The position numbers and the translations under genes were made by a program. From Flavobacteriales bacterium (lineage in GTDB: Bacteria > Bacteroidota > Bacteroidia > Flavobacteriales_D > Parvicellaceae), in assembly GCA_020631555.1 (NCBI GenBank), contig JAHDGY010000006.1:1-64000 (forward strand): a stretch of DNA of 64,000 bases, read 5' to 3'. The notes below the pieces were generated by a model. The model did not search any database, had not been told where the DNA came from, and saw only the letters and a program-made list of their open reading frames with translations. This document shows, piece by piece, positions 18,117 through 27,873 of the stretch; position 1 is the stretch's first letter, and every line of letters begins with the position of its first letter.

Positions 18117-20252
18117 ATGCATCGATTTTTATTTGTTTTCGCATTAGCGACCTGTACTGCATTTGGCCAAGAAACTTCTAAAGAATGTGGTCATAATCAA
18201 GCATTGGAAAGACTATTTCAAAGAAGTCCTAAATTCAAGTTGTTGCACCAACAAACTCAAGATCAGTTGGATGAAGACAGAGCTAAGTATCTAGCAGAAA
18301 AAAATGAAATTCGGGAGGGAACAGTTTATACTATTCCTGTTGTATTCCACATACTTCATAATGATGGCCCTGAAAAAATTAGTATTGCACAATGCAAAAG
18401 TGCAATTGATAAAATGAATCGCGATTTTAGTGCAAGCAACAGTGACGTGAATGACGTAGTTGATGCCTTTAAAGGTAAACAAGCAAATTGCGAAATTCAG
18501 TTCCGACTGGCTACCAAAGCTCCGGATGGAACATGTTTTCCAGGAGTGACTTACACCAAATCCAGCAAAACTGAAGGAGATGTCGCCTGGGGTGATGGAC
18601 ACGATCAAGTAAGTGACATAATGAAAGGTAACAACGTTTTTCAAGGTGATTGGGAACTAACAACAAATTATATGCACGTGTATGTGTGTAAATCATTAGA
18701 GGACGGTGCGCCAGCTTACACGTTTTATCCAAACGAGGAAGGCATGTATCTACAGATTTTTGTAACTCCTGCACGTGTTGGAACCATTGAAGCTGCTTCT
18801 AATGTTGTTGGTGGCACAACGATGTCTCATGAGGTTGGACATTGGTTAAATCTAGCTCACCCTTGGGGCAATTCAAATGATGCTGAAGCAAGTGACAACT
18901 GTAACATCGATGACGGCGTCGAAGACACCCCACTTTGCAAGGGCATTCGGTCCTGTAATTTAAAAAACAATTCCTGTAATGGAGATAACGCCTACTGGGG
19001 GTTCGATCAAATTGATAATGTTGAAAATTTTATGGATTATTCTGGTTGTCGGAAAATGTTCACGGAAGGACAAAAGGACAGAATGCGAGCAGCTTTAAAT
19101 AGCAGTGTAGCCGGAAGAAACAACCTTTGGACAGAAGCAAACCTACAAAAGGTAGGTGCGGTAGACGACCCTGCGCTGTGCGCTGCATATTTCGAGTCGA
19201 ATAGAACGACTATTTGCGAAGGGCAATCAATTGAGTTTACGGATCAGTCTTTCAACGGCAAAGTTGTTAAATGGAACTGGTCATTTGAAGGAGGAACTCC
19301 AGCAATTTCTAACGAACAAAACCCGACAATTACGTACAACTCGGCTGGACAATTCAAAGTTACTCTTACCGTTGAGGATGCAGCTGGCAATAAGTACAAT
19401 AAAACACAATCGAACTATGTTACAGTTAATGAAGGAGCCGGATCCATTACATCAATAACGGAAGGGTTCGAAACCCTTTCTAGTCTATCCGGATCTCAAT
19501 GGAAAACGACTTCCGGAAACGACTTTGAGTGGGAAGTCTATTCTAATGCTGCGGCAAGCGGAAATAAATGTATTAGAATTGTAAGTAGATCGGGATCTGG
19601 ATGGGATGAAAAATGGAATGCCATTGACAAAGATATATTGCAAAGTCCCATGATCGACCTTAGCGGACAGAACAATGTCGTGCTTTCTTTTAAATATGCC
19701 CACGTCAAATTTGTTGATTCATTGCGAGATAAATTGCGAATAAAGATTAGCAAAGACTGCGGAAAAAGCTGGTCAACCAAAAAGCAGTTGTCTTCAAAAT
19801 TGCTCACCGGGGATAATCACTCTATCAGCTTTGTTCCTGAGGCGAAAGAATGGAACAGCACATCAATTAAAGTTAGCGACAATTTTCACGTTTCGAACTT
19901 CATGTTCAGGTTGGAATACGAATCATTTGGTGGAAACAATGTTTACATTGACGACATTAACCTAAGTGCAAGCAACGATGTTGCAGTTGAGGAGATTACA
20001 AACACATGGCAACCTGAACTATTTCCAAACCCGGCAAAAGACGTAATCACCTTGTCGTTCAAATACCTCCCGTCGCGAGATCTGAAAATTAATCTTTCTG
20101 ACGTCCAAGGAAGACAAATCAAATCATTCCTTTACCCTTCCTTTAATGAAAAAACTTTGTCTCTTCCAGTCCATCAATTTGATCGTGGATTATACATTGT
20201 TGAGGTCATATCTGGGCAGAAAAAATATCGAAGCAAAGTCCTTTTGGAATAA
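18117..20252 (+). CDS. Secreted M43 (cytophagalysin-like) zinc metalloprotease with PKD and T9SS type A sorting domain
   Basis: 711 aa; HEVGHWLNLAHPWG zinc site, CNIDDGVEDTP, NVENFMDYSGC Met-turn region; PKD-like WNWSFEGGTPAISNEQNPTITY; C-terminal ELFPNPAKDVITLSF...GLYIVEV. Confidence 0.92.
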   Translation: MHRFLFVFALATCTAFGQETSKECGHNQALERLFQRSPKFKLLHQQTQDQLDEDRAKYLAEKNEIREGTVYTIPVVFHILHNDGPEKISIAQCKSAIDKMNRDFSASNSDVNDVVDAFKGKQANCEIQFRLATKAPDGTCFPGVTYTKSSKTEGDVAWGDGHDQVSDIMKGNNVFQGDWELTTNYMHVYVCKSLEDGAPAYTFYPNEEGMYLQIFVTPARVGTIEAASNVVGGTTMSHEVGHWLNLAHPWGNSNDAEASDNCNIDDGVEDTPLCKGIRSCNLKNNSCNGDNAYWGFDQIDNVENFMDYSGCRKMFTEGQKDRMRAALNSSVAGRNNLWTEANLQKVGAVDDPALCAAYFESNRTTICEGQSIEFTDQSFNGKVVKWNWSFEGGTPAISNEQNPTITYNSAGQFKVTLTVEDAAGNKYNKTQSNYVTVNEGAGSITSITEGFETLSSLSGSQWKTTSGNDFEWEVYSNAAASGNKCIRIVSRSGSGWDEKWNAIDKDILQSPMIDLSGQNNVVLSFKYAHVKFVDSLRDKLRIKISKDCGKSWSTKKQLSSKLLTGDNHSISFVPEAKEWNSTSIKVSDNFHVSNFMFRLEYESFGGNNVYIDDINLSASNDVAVEEITNTWQPELFPNPAKDVITLSFKYLPSRDLKINLSDVQGRQIKSFLYPSFNEKTLSLPVHQFDRGLYIVEVISGQKKYRSKVLLE

Positions 20253-20325
20253 TGAGTTGAAGTGGTTTTAATTAACGCAACTTACTATCTTGAAACTTTT
20301 GGCCGAATCGCTCGTTTTCTCCTCT

Positions 20326-22488
20326 ATGAAGTTTTTGTTGATTCTTACCTTCTCAGCAATATTTATTAGCCAATTTAATTACGCGCAAGATTCCGTTCAG
20401 TTGGAGCGCAAAATAATGGAATGCGGTCACTCACGAGCGCAACATCATTTGCTTCAACGAAATCCGGAATATCGATTTCTGTTTCAACAAGCTCAAAAAC
20501 AGCTTAGTGAAGACAGAGCCAAGTACCTAGCAGAAAAAAATGAAATTCGGGAGGGAACAGTTTATACTATTCCTGTTGTATTCCACATACTTCATAATGA
20601 TGGCCCTGAAAAAATTAGTATTGCACAATGCAAAAGTGCAATTGATAAAATGAATCGCGATTTTAGTGCAAGCAACAGTGACGTGAATGACGTAGTTGAT
20701 GCCTTTAAAGGTAAACAAGCAAATTGCGAAATTCAGTTCCGACTGGCTACCAAAGCTCCGGATGGAACATGTTTTCCAGGAGTGACTTACACCAAATCCA
20801 GCAAAACTGAAGGAGATGTCGCCTGGGTTAATGGATACGATCAAGTACATGCCATACTTGAAGGCAACAATGTATATCAAGGGTATTGGGGTGGCTCAAA
20901 CTATATGCATGTGTTCGTTTGCAAATCTCTAACGATAAAAGGCGCAGCAGCATATACAAGCCTACCGTGGACAACTGACATGAGCAGTCACATTTATAGC
21001 CTACATCAGCGAATTGGAACCATTGGAACAGCCGCCGGAGTATCAGACGGCACCACTATGTCTCATGAAGTTGGACACTGGCTGAATCTGCACCATCCCT
21101 GGGGCCCGACCAATGATCCTGAGCTTACTTCCAATTGTTCGACAGACGATGATGTTAAAGACACGCCCCTATGTATTGGTGTGCTGTCTTGTAAATTGAA
21201 AATGAACTCTTGTAGTGGTGATAATAGTTACTGGGGGTTCGATCAAATTGATAATGTTGAGAACTTCATGGACTATTCGCACTGTAGTAAAATGTTTACC
21301 GAAGGGCAAAAGGATAGAATGAGAGCCGCTTTGAACAGTAGCGTTGGGGGCAGAAATCAACTTTGGAAAGAATCCAACTTGCAAAAAGTCGGAGCAGTTG
21401 ATGACCCACAATTGTGTTCGGCATTCTTCGAGTCCAACAATAAACAGGTATGTGCAGGGCAATCTATTGAATTTACCGATCAATCATTTAATGGCCAAGT
21501 TGTTAAATGGAGTTGGAGTTTTGAAGGTGGAACGCCCTCCACTTCAAATGATCAAAATCCAGTTGTTACCTATTCATCTCCTGGCGACTACAACGTTACG
21601 TTGGTTGTAGAAGACGCTTCTGGAAATCAGTATGATAATACAGAGACAAACTACATTACCGTACTGAGCACGGACGGTGCAAAAGGCTCATTTCATGAAG
21701 GGTTCGAATCTATTTCCTCTTTTGTAAACTCCAGGTGGACTATAGAATCGGCCAACGAAATTAATTGGGAGGTATTTAGCAGTACTGCATTTTCAGGTTC
21801 GAAATGCGCAAGATTAAAAGCCAGAAGCGGATCAGGCTTTGGAGCTGAATGGAATGCAAAAGATTTTGATTTAATGACCAGCCCACACCTCGACCTTAGC
21901 GAATATTCGAAAGGAACGTTATCGTTTAAATATGCCCATGTTCAATCCGTAGATTCTTTACGAGATAAATTACGCATTCAGTTTAGTAAAGATTGCGGAG
22001 AAACATGGTCCACCAAAAAGCTATTATCTTCCAAACTTATTACGGCAGACATACAAACTGGTAACTTCACTCCAAAACCCGAACACTGGGATAGTACATC
22101 AATTACGATCAGTGAATCGTTTTGTAGCTCGAATTTCATGTTTAGATTGAAATACGAGTCTGGCGGGGGAAACAATGCCTACCTTGACGACATAAATATA
22201 TTTCTGGAGAACTCAATTTCTATTGAAGAGCGCAAAGAGTATTTGAAGCTTAAAATCTATCCGAACCCAGCAAAAGAGTCAGTTAGTTTGCTATTTGAAA
22301 ATATTCCATCAAGTACAATCAGTATCAACTTGTTCGATTCCCAAGGCCGAATTATCGATGAAATAGCAAGGAATCTTTCCCCTCGCGAGCACATTTCATT
22401 TCCGATTAGCCAATACGCCAAAGGTCTATATATTTTAGAAACTAGGATTGGAGAAACAATTGAACATTCGAAACTTCTGTTACAATAA
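20326..22488 (+). CDS. Secreted M43 (cytophagalysin-like) zinc metalloprotease with PKD and T9SS type A sorting domain
   Basis: Likely start ATG 20326 (MKFLLILTFSAIFISQFNYAQ); the supplied ORF starts at a TTG at 20290. HEVGHWLNLHHPWG; FMDYSHC; PKD; KIYPNPAKESVSLLF...GLYILET. Confidence 0.92.
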   Translation: MKFLLILTFSAIFISQFNYAQDSVQLERKIMECGHSRAQHHLLQRNPEYRFLFQQAQKQLSEDRAKYLAEKNEIREGTVYTIPVVFHILHNDGPEKISIAQCKSAIDKMNRDFSASNSDVNDVVDAFKGKQANCEIQFRLATKAPDGTCFPGVTYTKSSKTEGDVAWVNGYDQVHAILEGNNVYQGYWGGSNYMHVFVCKSLTIKGAAAYTSLPWTTDMSSHIYSLHQRIGTIGTAAGVSDGTTMSHEVGHWLNLHHPWGPTNDPELTSNCSTDDDVKDTPLCIGVLSCKLKMNSCSGDNSYWGFDQIDNVENFMDYSHCSKMFTEGQKDRMRAALNSSVGGRNQLWKESNLQKVGAVDDPQLCSAFFESNNKQVCAGQSIEFTDQSFNGQVVKWSWSFEGGTPSTSNDQNPVVTYSSPGDYNVTLVVEDASGNQYDNTETNYITVLSTDGAKGSFHEGFESISSFVNSRWTIESANEINWEVFSSTAFSGSKCARLKARSGSGFGAEWNAKDFDLMTSPHLDLSEYSKGTLSFKYAHVQSVDSLRDKLRIQFSKDCGETWSTKKLLSSKLITADIQTGNFTPKPEHWDSTSITISESFCSSNFMFRLKYESGGGNNAYLDDINIFLENSISIEERKEYLKLKIYPNPAKESVSLLFENIPSSTISINLFDSQGRIIDEIARNLSPREHISFPISQYAKGLYILETRIGETIEHSKLLLQ

Positions 22489-22750
22489 AGTCTTAGTAAA
22501 CCAACAATACACCCGTATTGATCCTTCAAGAATAAAGTCTATTGCAAGACACATTCAATCGCGACAAACCTTTTACTCATTAATAGAGACCTTTAATCGT
22601 AATAATCAACCCAAAGATCATTTTGATAAAGATGTTTTGTTGTAAAACTTGGTTTTACTAAATAATTCATTCTACATTAGGGACCACGAAGAGTCAATGA
22701 TAGTTCATATCATTTTTCTAAAACTTAGTTTTTCATTTTTATCATAAAGT

Positions 22751-24871
22751 ATGAGAGTACAACTACTAGTAGCTACAACATGTTTTTTAGTACAGTCCCT
22801 TGGTTTTTCTCAAGACCACCTGCAATGTGGACACACGCAGAGAACTAAAGAACTGTTGAACAGCGATCCAACGCTTAAGCAAAAATATGATTTGGCACAA
22901 CAAAAACTGAACGCAGCTGCAGACTCAGCTTGGGCCGTGGACAAAGACGGGATGGGCGTCAGAGGTACAATTTATACGATTCCTGTTGTATTTCATGTAC
23001 TTCACAACGACGGAGAAGAGAAAATTTCTATTGCACAATGTAAGCGGGCGATTGAAATTTTGAATCAAGATTATAGAGCGAGCAATCCTGATTTGAACTT
23101 GGTTGTGGATAATTTTCAGGGGATGCAAGGAGATGCGGAAATTGAATTTAAGTTGGCAACAAAAGCACCTGACGGTAAACATTTTCCAGGGGTAACTTAT
23201 ACTCGTTCTCATTACACACATCAAAAAGAAGCAGGAATTACTGGTGACGACCAAGCGAAAATGATAATTGCCAAAAATGACGTCTACAATTACGCTAGTG
23301 GTTGGCTAAATTACATGAATATCTACGTATGTAAGGAAATCGGAGGAGATGCGGGCTACACCTACTTACCATTTATCAACTCAGTTTACAAGCAAATTTG
23401 GATTCTGTCTACACACGTTGGAGACATAGGTACAGGAACAACCCATAATGCAAGGACTCTAACCCACGAAGTTGGACACTGGCTAAACCTAAAGCATCCT
23501 TGGGGTTCTGGGAATGAAGCTGGTCATGCAGATAACTGTTCTAAGGACGATAACGTTAAGGATACGCCATTATGTAAAGGAATAAAAAGCTGTGCCCTTT
23601 CATATAATTCATGTGATGGAGATAACGCCTACTGGGGGTTCGATCAAATTGATAATGTTGAGAACTTTATGGCTTACTCTCGTTGCAACAAAATGTTTAC
23701 AAAGGGTCAGGCAAGCCGGATGCGTGCAGCTCTCACTAGCAGTATTTCCGACAGAAACAAGCTATGGACTGAAGCAAACCTTATTAAAACAGGCGTCAAA
23801 GAAGACCCAGTACTATATATCGCAGACTTCACAAGCGATTTTGATAAAGTATGTCGAGGAGCAAAAATTAAGTTTACGGACGCCTCTTACAACAATGCTT
23901 CGACGTGGAAATGGAGTTTTCCTGGTGGGACTCCAAGCACGTCAACAAAACAAAACCCAGAAGTAATTTATAGCTCAAATGGAAGTTTTGGAGTTACTTT
24001 GACTGTGACAGATGCAAGCGGCAACACTTTAAAGAAAAACAAACCTAATTACATTACTGTTTCCTCTCAACCAGGTGTTTCTCTTCCCTACAAAGAAAGC
24101 TTTGAAAACGTTTCTTCATTAGCTTCTAATCAATGGGAAACTAAAACGACCGATAATCGAGATTGGGAAATTTCTAACGCAGCTGGGGCTACTGGCAACT
24201 CTTCTGTAATACTTTACAGAAAAGGAAATTCGAACGGTCAAATAGATAGATTAATTAGCCCTGCAATTAATTTACAAGGTTCCTCCAACATGGTTTTATC
24301 CTTCAAATACGCATTTAAACGCAAAAAGAATAAGGGCGGAGATAAAATGAGAGTCCGTTTTTCAAATGACTGTGGGGTTACTTGGAGCACCAAAAAAACA
24401 CTTTCTGGCTCGTTACAAACAGCTACTTCATCCATACTGAATTTTGTTCCGGATGCCGACGAATGGAAAACGGTAACAGTGCCCATTGGCAACAGTTTTC
24501 TGATCGACAAATTTCAGTTTCAGTTCGAATACACATACAAGTACGGAAATAACTTGTACATCGATGATATTAACGTGCACAACTCTACATCAATTCCAGA
24601 CTCAAAGTTTGCTGATCACGTTGATCTGTCCATTGCACCAAACCCTTTTGCAAATAAAACGGTAATGAAGTTCAATTTACCATCCGCATCTATGGTTTCG
24701 GTTCAATTGACTGATCTTCTTGGAAGAGAGATCACATCTATTGCCCAGAAACTATATGTAGTCGGAAAAAACGAAATTGAAATTTTATCGAATCATGCTT
24801 CTCCGGGAACCTACCTTGTCAAGCTTCAAATTGAGGAAAAAGTAATTGTCAAACCAGTGATAATCAAATAA
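22751..24871 (+). CDS. Secreted M43 (cytophagalysin-like) zinc metalloprotease with PKD and T9SS type A sorting domain
   Basis: 706 aa; HEVGHWLNLKHPWG; NVENFMAYSRC; PKD-like KWSFPGGTPSTSTKQNPEVIY; SIAPNPFANKTVMKF...GTYLVKL. Confidence 0.92.
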   Translation: MRVQLLVATTCFLVQSLGFSQDHLQCGHTQRTKELLNSDPTLKQKYDLAQQKLNAAADSAWAVDKDGMGVRGTIYTIPVVFHVLHNDGEEKISIAQCKRAIEILNQDYRASNPDLNLVVDNFQGMQGDAEIEFKLATKAPDGKHFPGVTYTRSHYTHQKEAGITGDDQAKMIIAKNDVYNYASGWLNYMNIYVCKEIGGDAGYTYLPFINSVYKQIWILSTHVGDIGTGTTHNARTLTHEVGHWLNLKHPWGSGNEAGHADNCSKDDNVKDTPLCKGIKSCALSYNSCDGDNAYWGFDQIDNVENFMAYSRCNKMFTKGQASRMRAALTSSISDRNKLWTEANLIKTGVKEDPVLYIADFTSDFDKVCRGAKIKFTDASYNNASTWKWSFPGGTPSTSTKQNPEVIYSSNGSFGVTLTVTDASGNTLKKNKPNYITVSSQPGVSLPYKESFENVSSLASNQWETKTTDNRDWEISNAAGATGNSSVILYRKGNSNGQIDRLISPAINLQGSSNMVLSFKYAFKRKKNKGGDKMRVRFSNDCGVTWSTKKTLSGSLQTATSSILNFVPDADEWKTVTVPIGNSFLIDKFQFQFEYTYKYGNNLYIDDINVHNSTSIPDSKFADHVDLSIAPNPFANKTVMKFNLPSASMVSVQLTDLLGREITSIAQKLYVVGKNEIEILSNHASPGTYLVKLQIEEKVIVKPVIIK

Positions 24872-24931
24872 ACGGTTATTTAGAATAACCTCTGGTTTGA
24901 CAGATTATGTAGTAAGGTGAGCACTATAGGA

Positions 24932-25183
24932 TCAATTCAAATCCAGTTGGTCAAATTGATAAAATTCAGCCCACCCATGACTTCGGGTGGGTTCTGCTTT
25001 CACAAATTTGTTCAACTTAGTGTCGTACGTCACTTCGACAAAAAAACTATAAACCTTATACAGTTCCGTTCGAAGTTCTTGGGTAAATTCTCTACCACCC
25101 ACGTACCGCGCATCTTTTGACAGCAGCTTTAATCTTCCTTTTAGATTAAAACCGCAAAATTCACTAGCGGTCAGTTCAATCAC
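24932..25183 (-). CDS. Small conserved-type protein of unknown function (83 aa)
   Basis: ORF with protein-like composition (LYKVYSFFVEVTYDTKLNKFVKAEP...FYQFDQLDL); upstream neighbour on the same strand is the SPT-like gene. Confidence 0.65.
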   Translation of the reverse strand: MIELTASEFCGFNLKGRLKLLSKDARYVGGREFTQELRTELYKVYSFFVEVTYDTKLNKFVKAEPTRSHGWAEFYQFDQLDLN

Positions 25184-25269
25184 GTCGTTTAAAAATAATG
25201 TTAACCTCAGTCTTACGCTAGGTTTCTATCTCCCCCACTCTAATACGTGTCTTCTCTTTAAGATTGTCT

Positions 25270-27732
25270 TTATTTAGCTTGTTTTGCACTAACGGTCTCC
25301 AAAACCGCCATATTATAATGGTCTTTTACCTGCACATAACCAAACATTGGCAGCGATTCTGCTCCAAATCGTTGTTTGTTAAAGGAACAAGTAACCCCCA
25401 AATATACAACCTGCTTACCCAATTCTGCGCCCCTGCGCACGCAATGATACAAGGCCTGCAAATACAATGAAGGGCCAGAATAATCGTAATTCAACCCGAT
25501 CATTAGTGGACTAAACCCTTCTCCACCGACATGACAAAAAACAACCGCATCAGCTTGGGAACTCTCTTTGTAAAAGATCTCTATCATCTCCCAATTGGGG
25601 TCCTTCACCTGATTACAAAAAAGCTTAAATGGCAAATCAAATGTGTTTACCTCCAAGCTTGAGTTCTTGACATTCATATACAGGTCGTACCAGTGCTCAA
25701 TTTGACCAATCGATGCGTCTCTTACAACTTTCGTCCTAAAATTATTCCGAAACGGAAAAACAAGTTTTTTTAAATATTTCCTTGCTTTTTTTGACACACT
25801 GCTTAGCAACTGTTCGTCTGTTTTTGCAGGAAGCCGGATTATGTTGTTTTCTTGTGTTTCAATCTTGAAAAAACCATTCTCATTGATAAGTTCGTGCAGC
25901 TTGTCTGGCAGGCTTATAAAATCTCGTAACATTATCGTAGAAGCCATTCTAACATCTTGAAGATCATTAATTTTAGACAAAACCATTTCAACCGCATTGC
26001 GCCAAAGCGGGTTGGTGTAATCCACATATAAATGGTCACCTACCGTCAACATTGAACCGATGCTCAAAACCCGAGACGTGAGGTAATATTTATCCCAGCA
26101 CCGCCTTCTATCTTCAACTACTTTAGAAACATTCGCATCCGATAACATGTCGTCTTTGGATAGCCCTGTTGAAGTAAAAGTGGCAACAACCGGTTTTCCT
26201 GATTGGTCCCTAACTGTTAAATAGTCAAAGTCCCAATTATGTTCTTCCAATTCGTTATCACAAAATGACTTCTCCAGCAAAAGCAACCCCTCCCAGTCGA
26301 ACGAACCTTTGCCCAAGAAAATCGCGTCCCACTCTGTTTGATCAACGTGATAAATTGTTTCTTGATGTTCGAGAGATAGCTGAGACTCGGCCAAAATAGT
26401 GTTTAGTTCAGTTTCTAGTTTCTTCTCATCAGGTCGTTCTAAACCAAAAGACCAGTATACCTTATCGATACTAAAATTTTCTTCGTGAACAGCTCGAGGA
26501 TAGTGATAAGCCATCGCTTGAGCCATCGCTTCAATTTGCTCATAATTATGAAGCGCAGTAATGGTAAACCGTAATCCCGTATTTTTCATAGGAACAGCCG
26601 GAAAAACGCCCAAGTTCTGATAAAATCCTTCTTTCGTCATTCTTGACACCAAATTGTATCCAACCTTAGGAAGTCCCACGCCCACAAAAAATATTGGTGA
26701 ATTATTTTCAACAATCAACGGTATTCCAAGTTTTTTCAAAGCAACATTAGTGTACTGAATGTTGGACTCCAACTCTTCTTGCAACTCAATAATTTCATTG
26801 CTCAAATGAATGTCTGAACAAGCTATTGCCGCACCCAGCGAACCTGGTTGCATTGGACCTGAAGTAATCATTGGACCACCACAGTTTCTCACCAATTGGT
26901 TCATTTCCTGGTTAGGAAAAACAAAAACGGACCCTCCTGACGCAAACGCTTTATTGAGCGACGTAGCCAAAATCATTCTTGGGCGAAGTGTTTTTTCATC
27001 TCTAATTGACCCGTTCCCGTTAGTTCCAAAACAGCTCATTCCATGTGCATCATCCACATAAAGCATCAGTTCGGGATACTTCTCTGTAAGTTGAATTAAA
27101 CTTTTAGCATCCGCACGATCTCCGTACATAGAATATATTCCGTCAGCCATGTACCAAATGCGCTTATATTTTGAGCGAAGTTTCACAATTCGATCCTCCA
27201 GCATTTGCATATGATTATGGCGAATCATTTCCACTTTGATTCCTCGGGGTCTTAACAGTTGAACTGCATTTTGAACAGACGAGTGCACTTGATGATCTAG
27301 AATTACTGCATCGTCGCAGCCAACAACTACGGGTATCGTCGCTATATGCCCAAGGGTAGTTGTTGGCGCCACTAAGCATGGTCCGTCAAAAATCTGCTCT
27401 AATCTATACTCCAGTTTTTCATACAATCCGCAAGATACATAGGCTCTTGATGCTGAGAATTGAGTGCCATATCTAGCCACCGCATCTTGTGATCCTGCAA
27501 TCAGCCTCTTGTCGAATTCGAGCCCCAAATAGCTACAAGATCCGAAGTTTATCGTCTCTTTTCCATTGATAGTAATTAGGTTTTTTTTAAGCGCGGAGTC
27601 CTCCGTGTATAAATGTGCAATCCCCGTTTTCTTAGCTTTTGTAGCGATTTCATCAATCGACTTAATAATTTGTTGGTGTTTCGTCATACGCTGTTGAAAT
27701 TGATGAAAATTTTTTAAAAAAATTTTCATCAA
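25270..27732 (-). CDS. Bifunctional fusion: class I/II aminotransferase-fold PLP acyltransferase (SPT/KBL/CFAT-like) plus C-terminal GNAT/FemAB-like acyltransferase domain
   Basis: 820 aa. N-terminal half: NFGSCSYLGLEFDKRLIAGSQDAVARYGTQFSASRAYVSCGLYEKLE, DDAHGMSCFGTNGNG, ATSLNKAFASGGSVFV. C-terminal half: KKARKYLKKLVFPF...YSGPSLYLQALYHCVRRGAELGKQVVYLG, GNAT-like. Start could be at the internal MTKHQQ. Confidence 0.85.
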   Translation of the reverse strand: MMKIFLKNFHQFQQRMTKHQQIIKSIDEIATKAKKTGIAHLYTEDSALKKNLITINGKETINFGSCSYLGLEFDKRLIAGSQDAVARYGTQFSASRAYVSCGLYEKLEYRLEQIFDGPCLVAPTTTLGHIATIPVVVGCDDAVILDHQVHSSVQNAVQLLRPRGIKVEMIRHNHMQMLEDRIVKLRSKYKRIWYMADGIYSMYGDRADAKSLIQLTEKYPELMLYVDDAHGMSCFGTNGNGSIRDEKTLRPRMILATSLNKAFASGGSVFVFPNQEMNQLVRNCGGPMITSGPMQPGSLGAAIACSDIHLSNEIIELQEELESNIQYTNVALKKLGIPLIVENNSPIFFVGVGLPKVGYNLVSRMTKEGFYQNLGVFPAVPMKNTGLRFTITALHNYEQIEAMAQAMAYHYPRAVHEENFSIDKVYWSFGLERPDEKKLETELNTILAESQLSLEHQETIYHVDQTEWDAIFLGKGSFDWEGLLLLEKSFCDNELEEHNWDFDYLTVRDQSGKPVVATFTSTGLSKDDMLSDANVSKVVEDRRRCWDKYYLTSRVLSIGSMLTVGDHLYVDYTNPLWRNAVEMVLSKINDLQDVRMASTIMLRDFISLPDKLHELINENGFFKIETQENNIIRLPAKTDEQLLSSVSKKARKYLKKLVFPFRNNFRTKVVRDASIGQIEHWYDLYMNVKNSSLEVNTFDLPFKLFCNQVKDPNWEMIEIFYKESSQADAVVFCHVGGEGFSPLMIGLNYDYSGPSLYLQALYHCVRRGAELGKQVVYLGVTCSFNKQRFGAESLPMFGYVQVKDHYNMAVLETVSAKQAK

Positions 27733-27873
27733 AGATTTAATAACTTTTGAATAAGTTCAACCGAATAAAAACTTATTTTTCCTTAGGCGCTTTGGATGAA
27801 AGGCTCTAGGTATAAATACGTATATTGGCATCGTTATTATACACGATATTTGTATAAGGGATCATTTATTTTG

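Noticed and set aside
18291-18644. 117-aa antisense ORF on the minus strand, near-identical to another at 20527-20880
   Set aside because: It is the shadow of the duplicated/converted 301-bp block in the protease genes; the similarity reflects DNA identity, not a real antisense gene.
22448-22645. 65-aa ORF overlapping the end of the third protease
   Set aside because: Out-of-frame overlap with a sorting domain, no ribosome-binding context or recognisable family.
24970-24991. CCCACCC...GGGTGGG hairpin resembling a terminator
   Set aside because: Lies within the 24932-25183 minus-strand coding ORF and has no T-tract; the DNA palindrome is explained by coding sequence (EPTRSHGWAEF).
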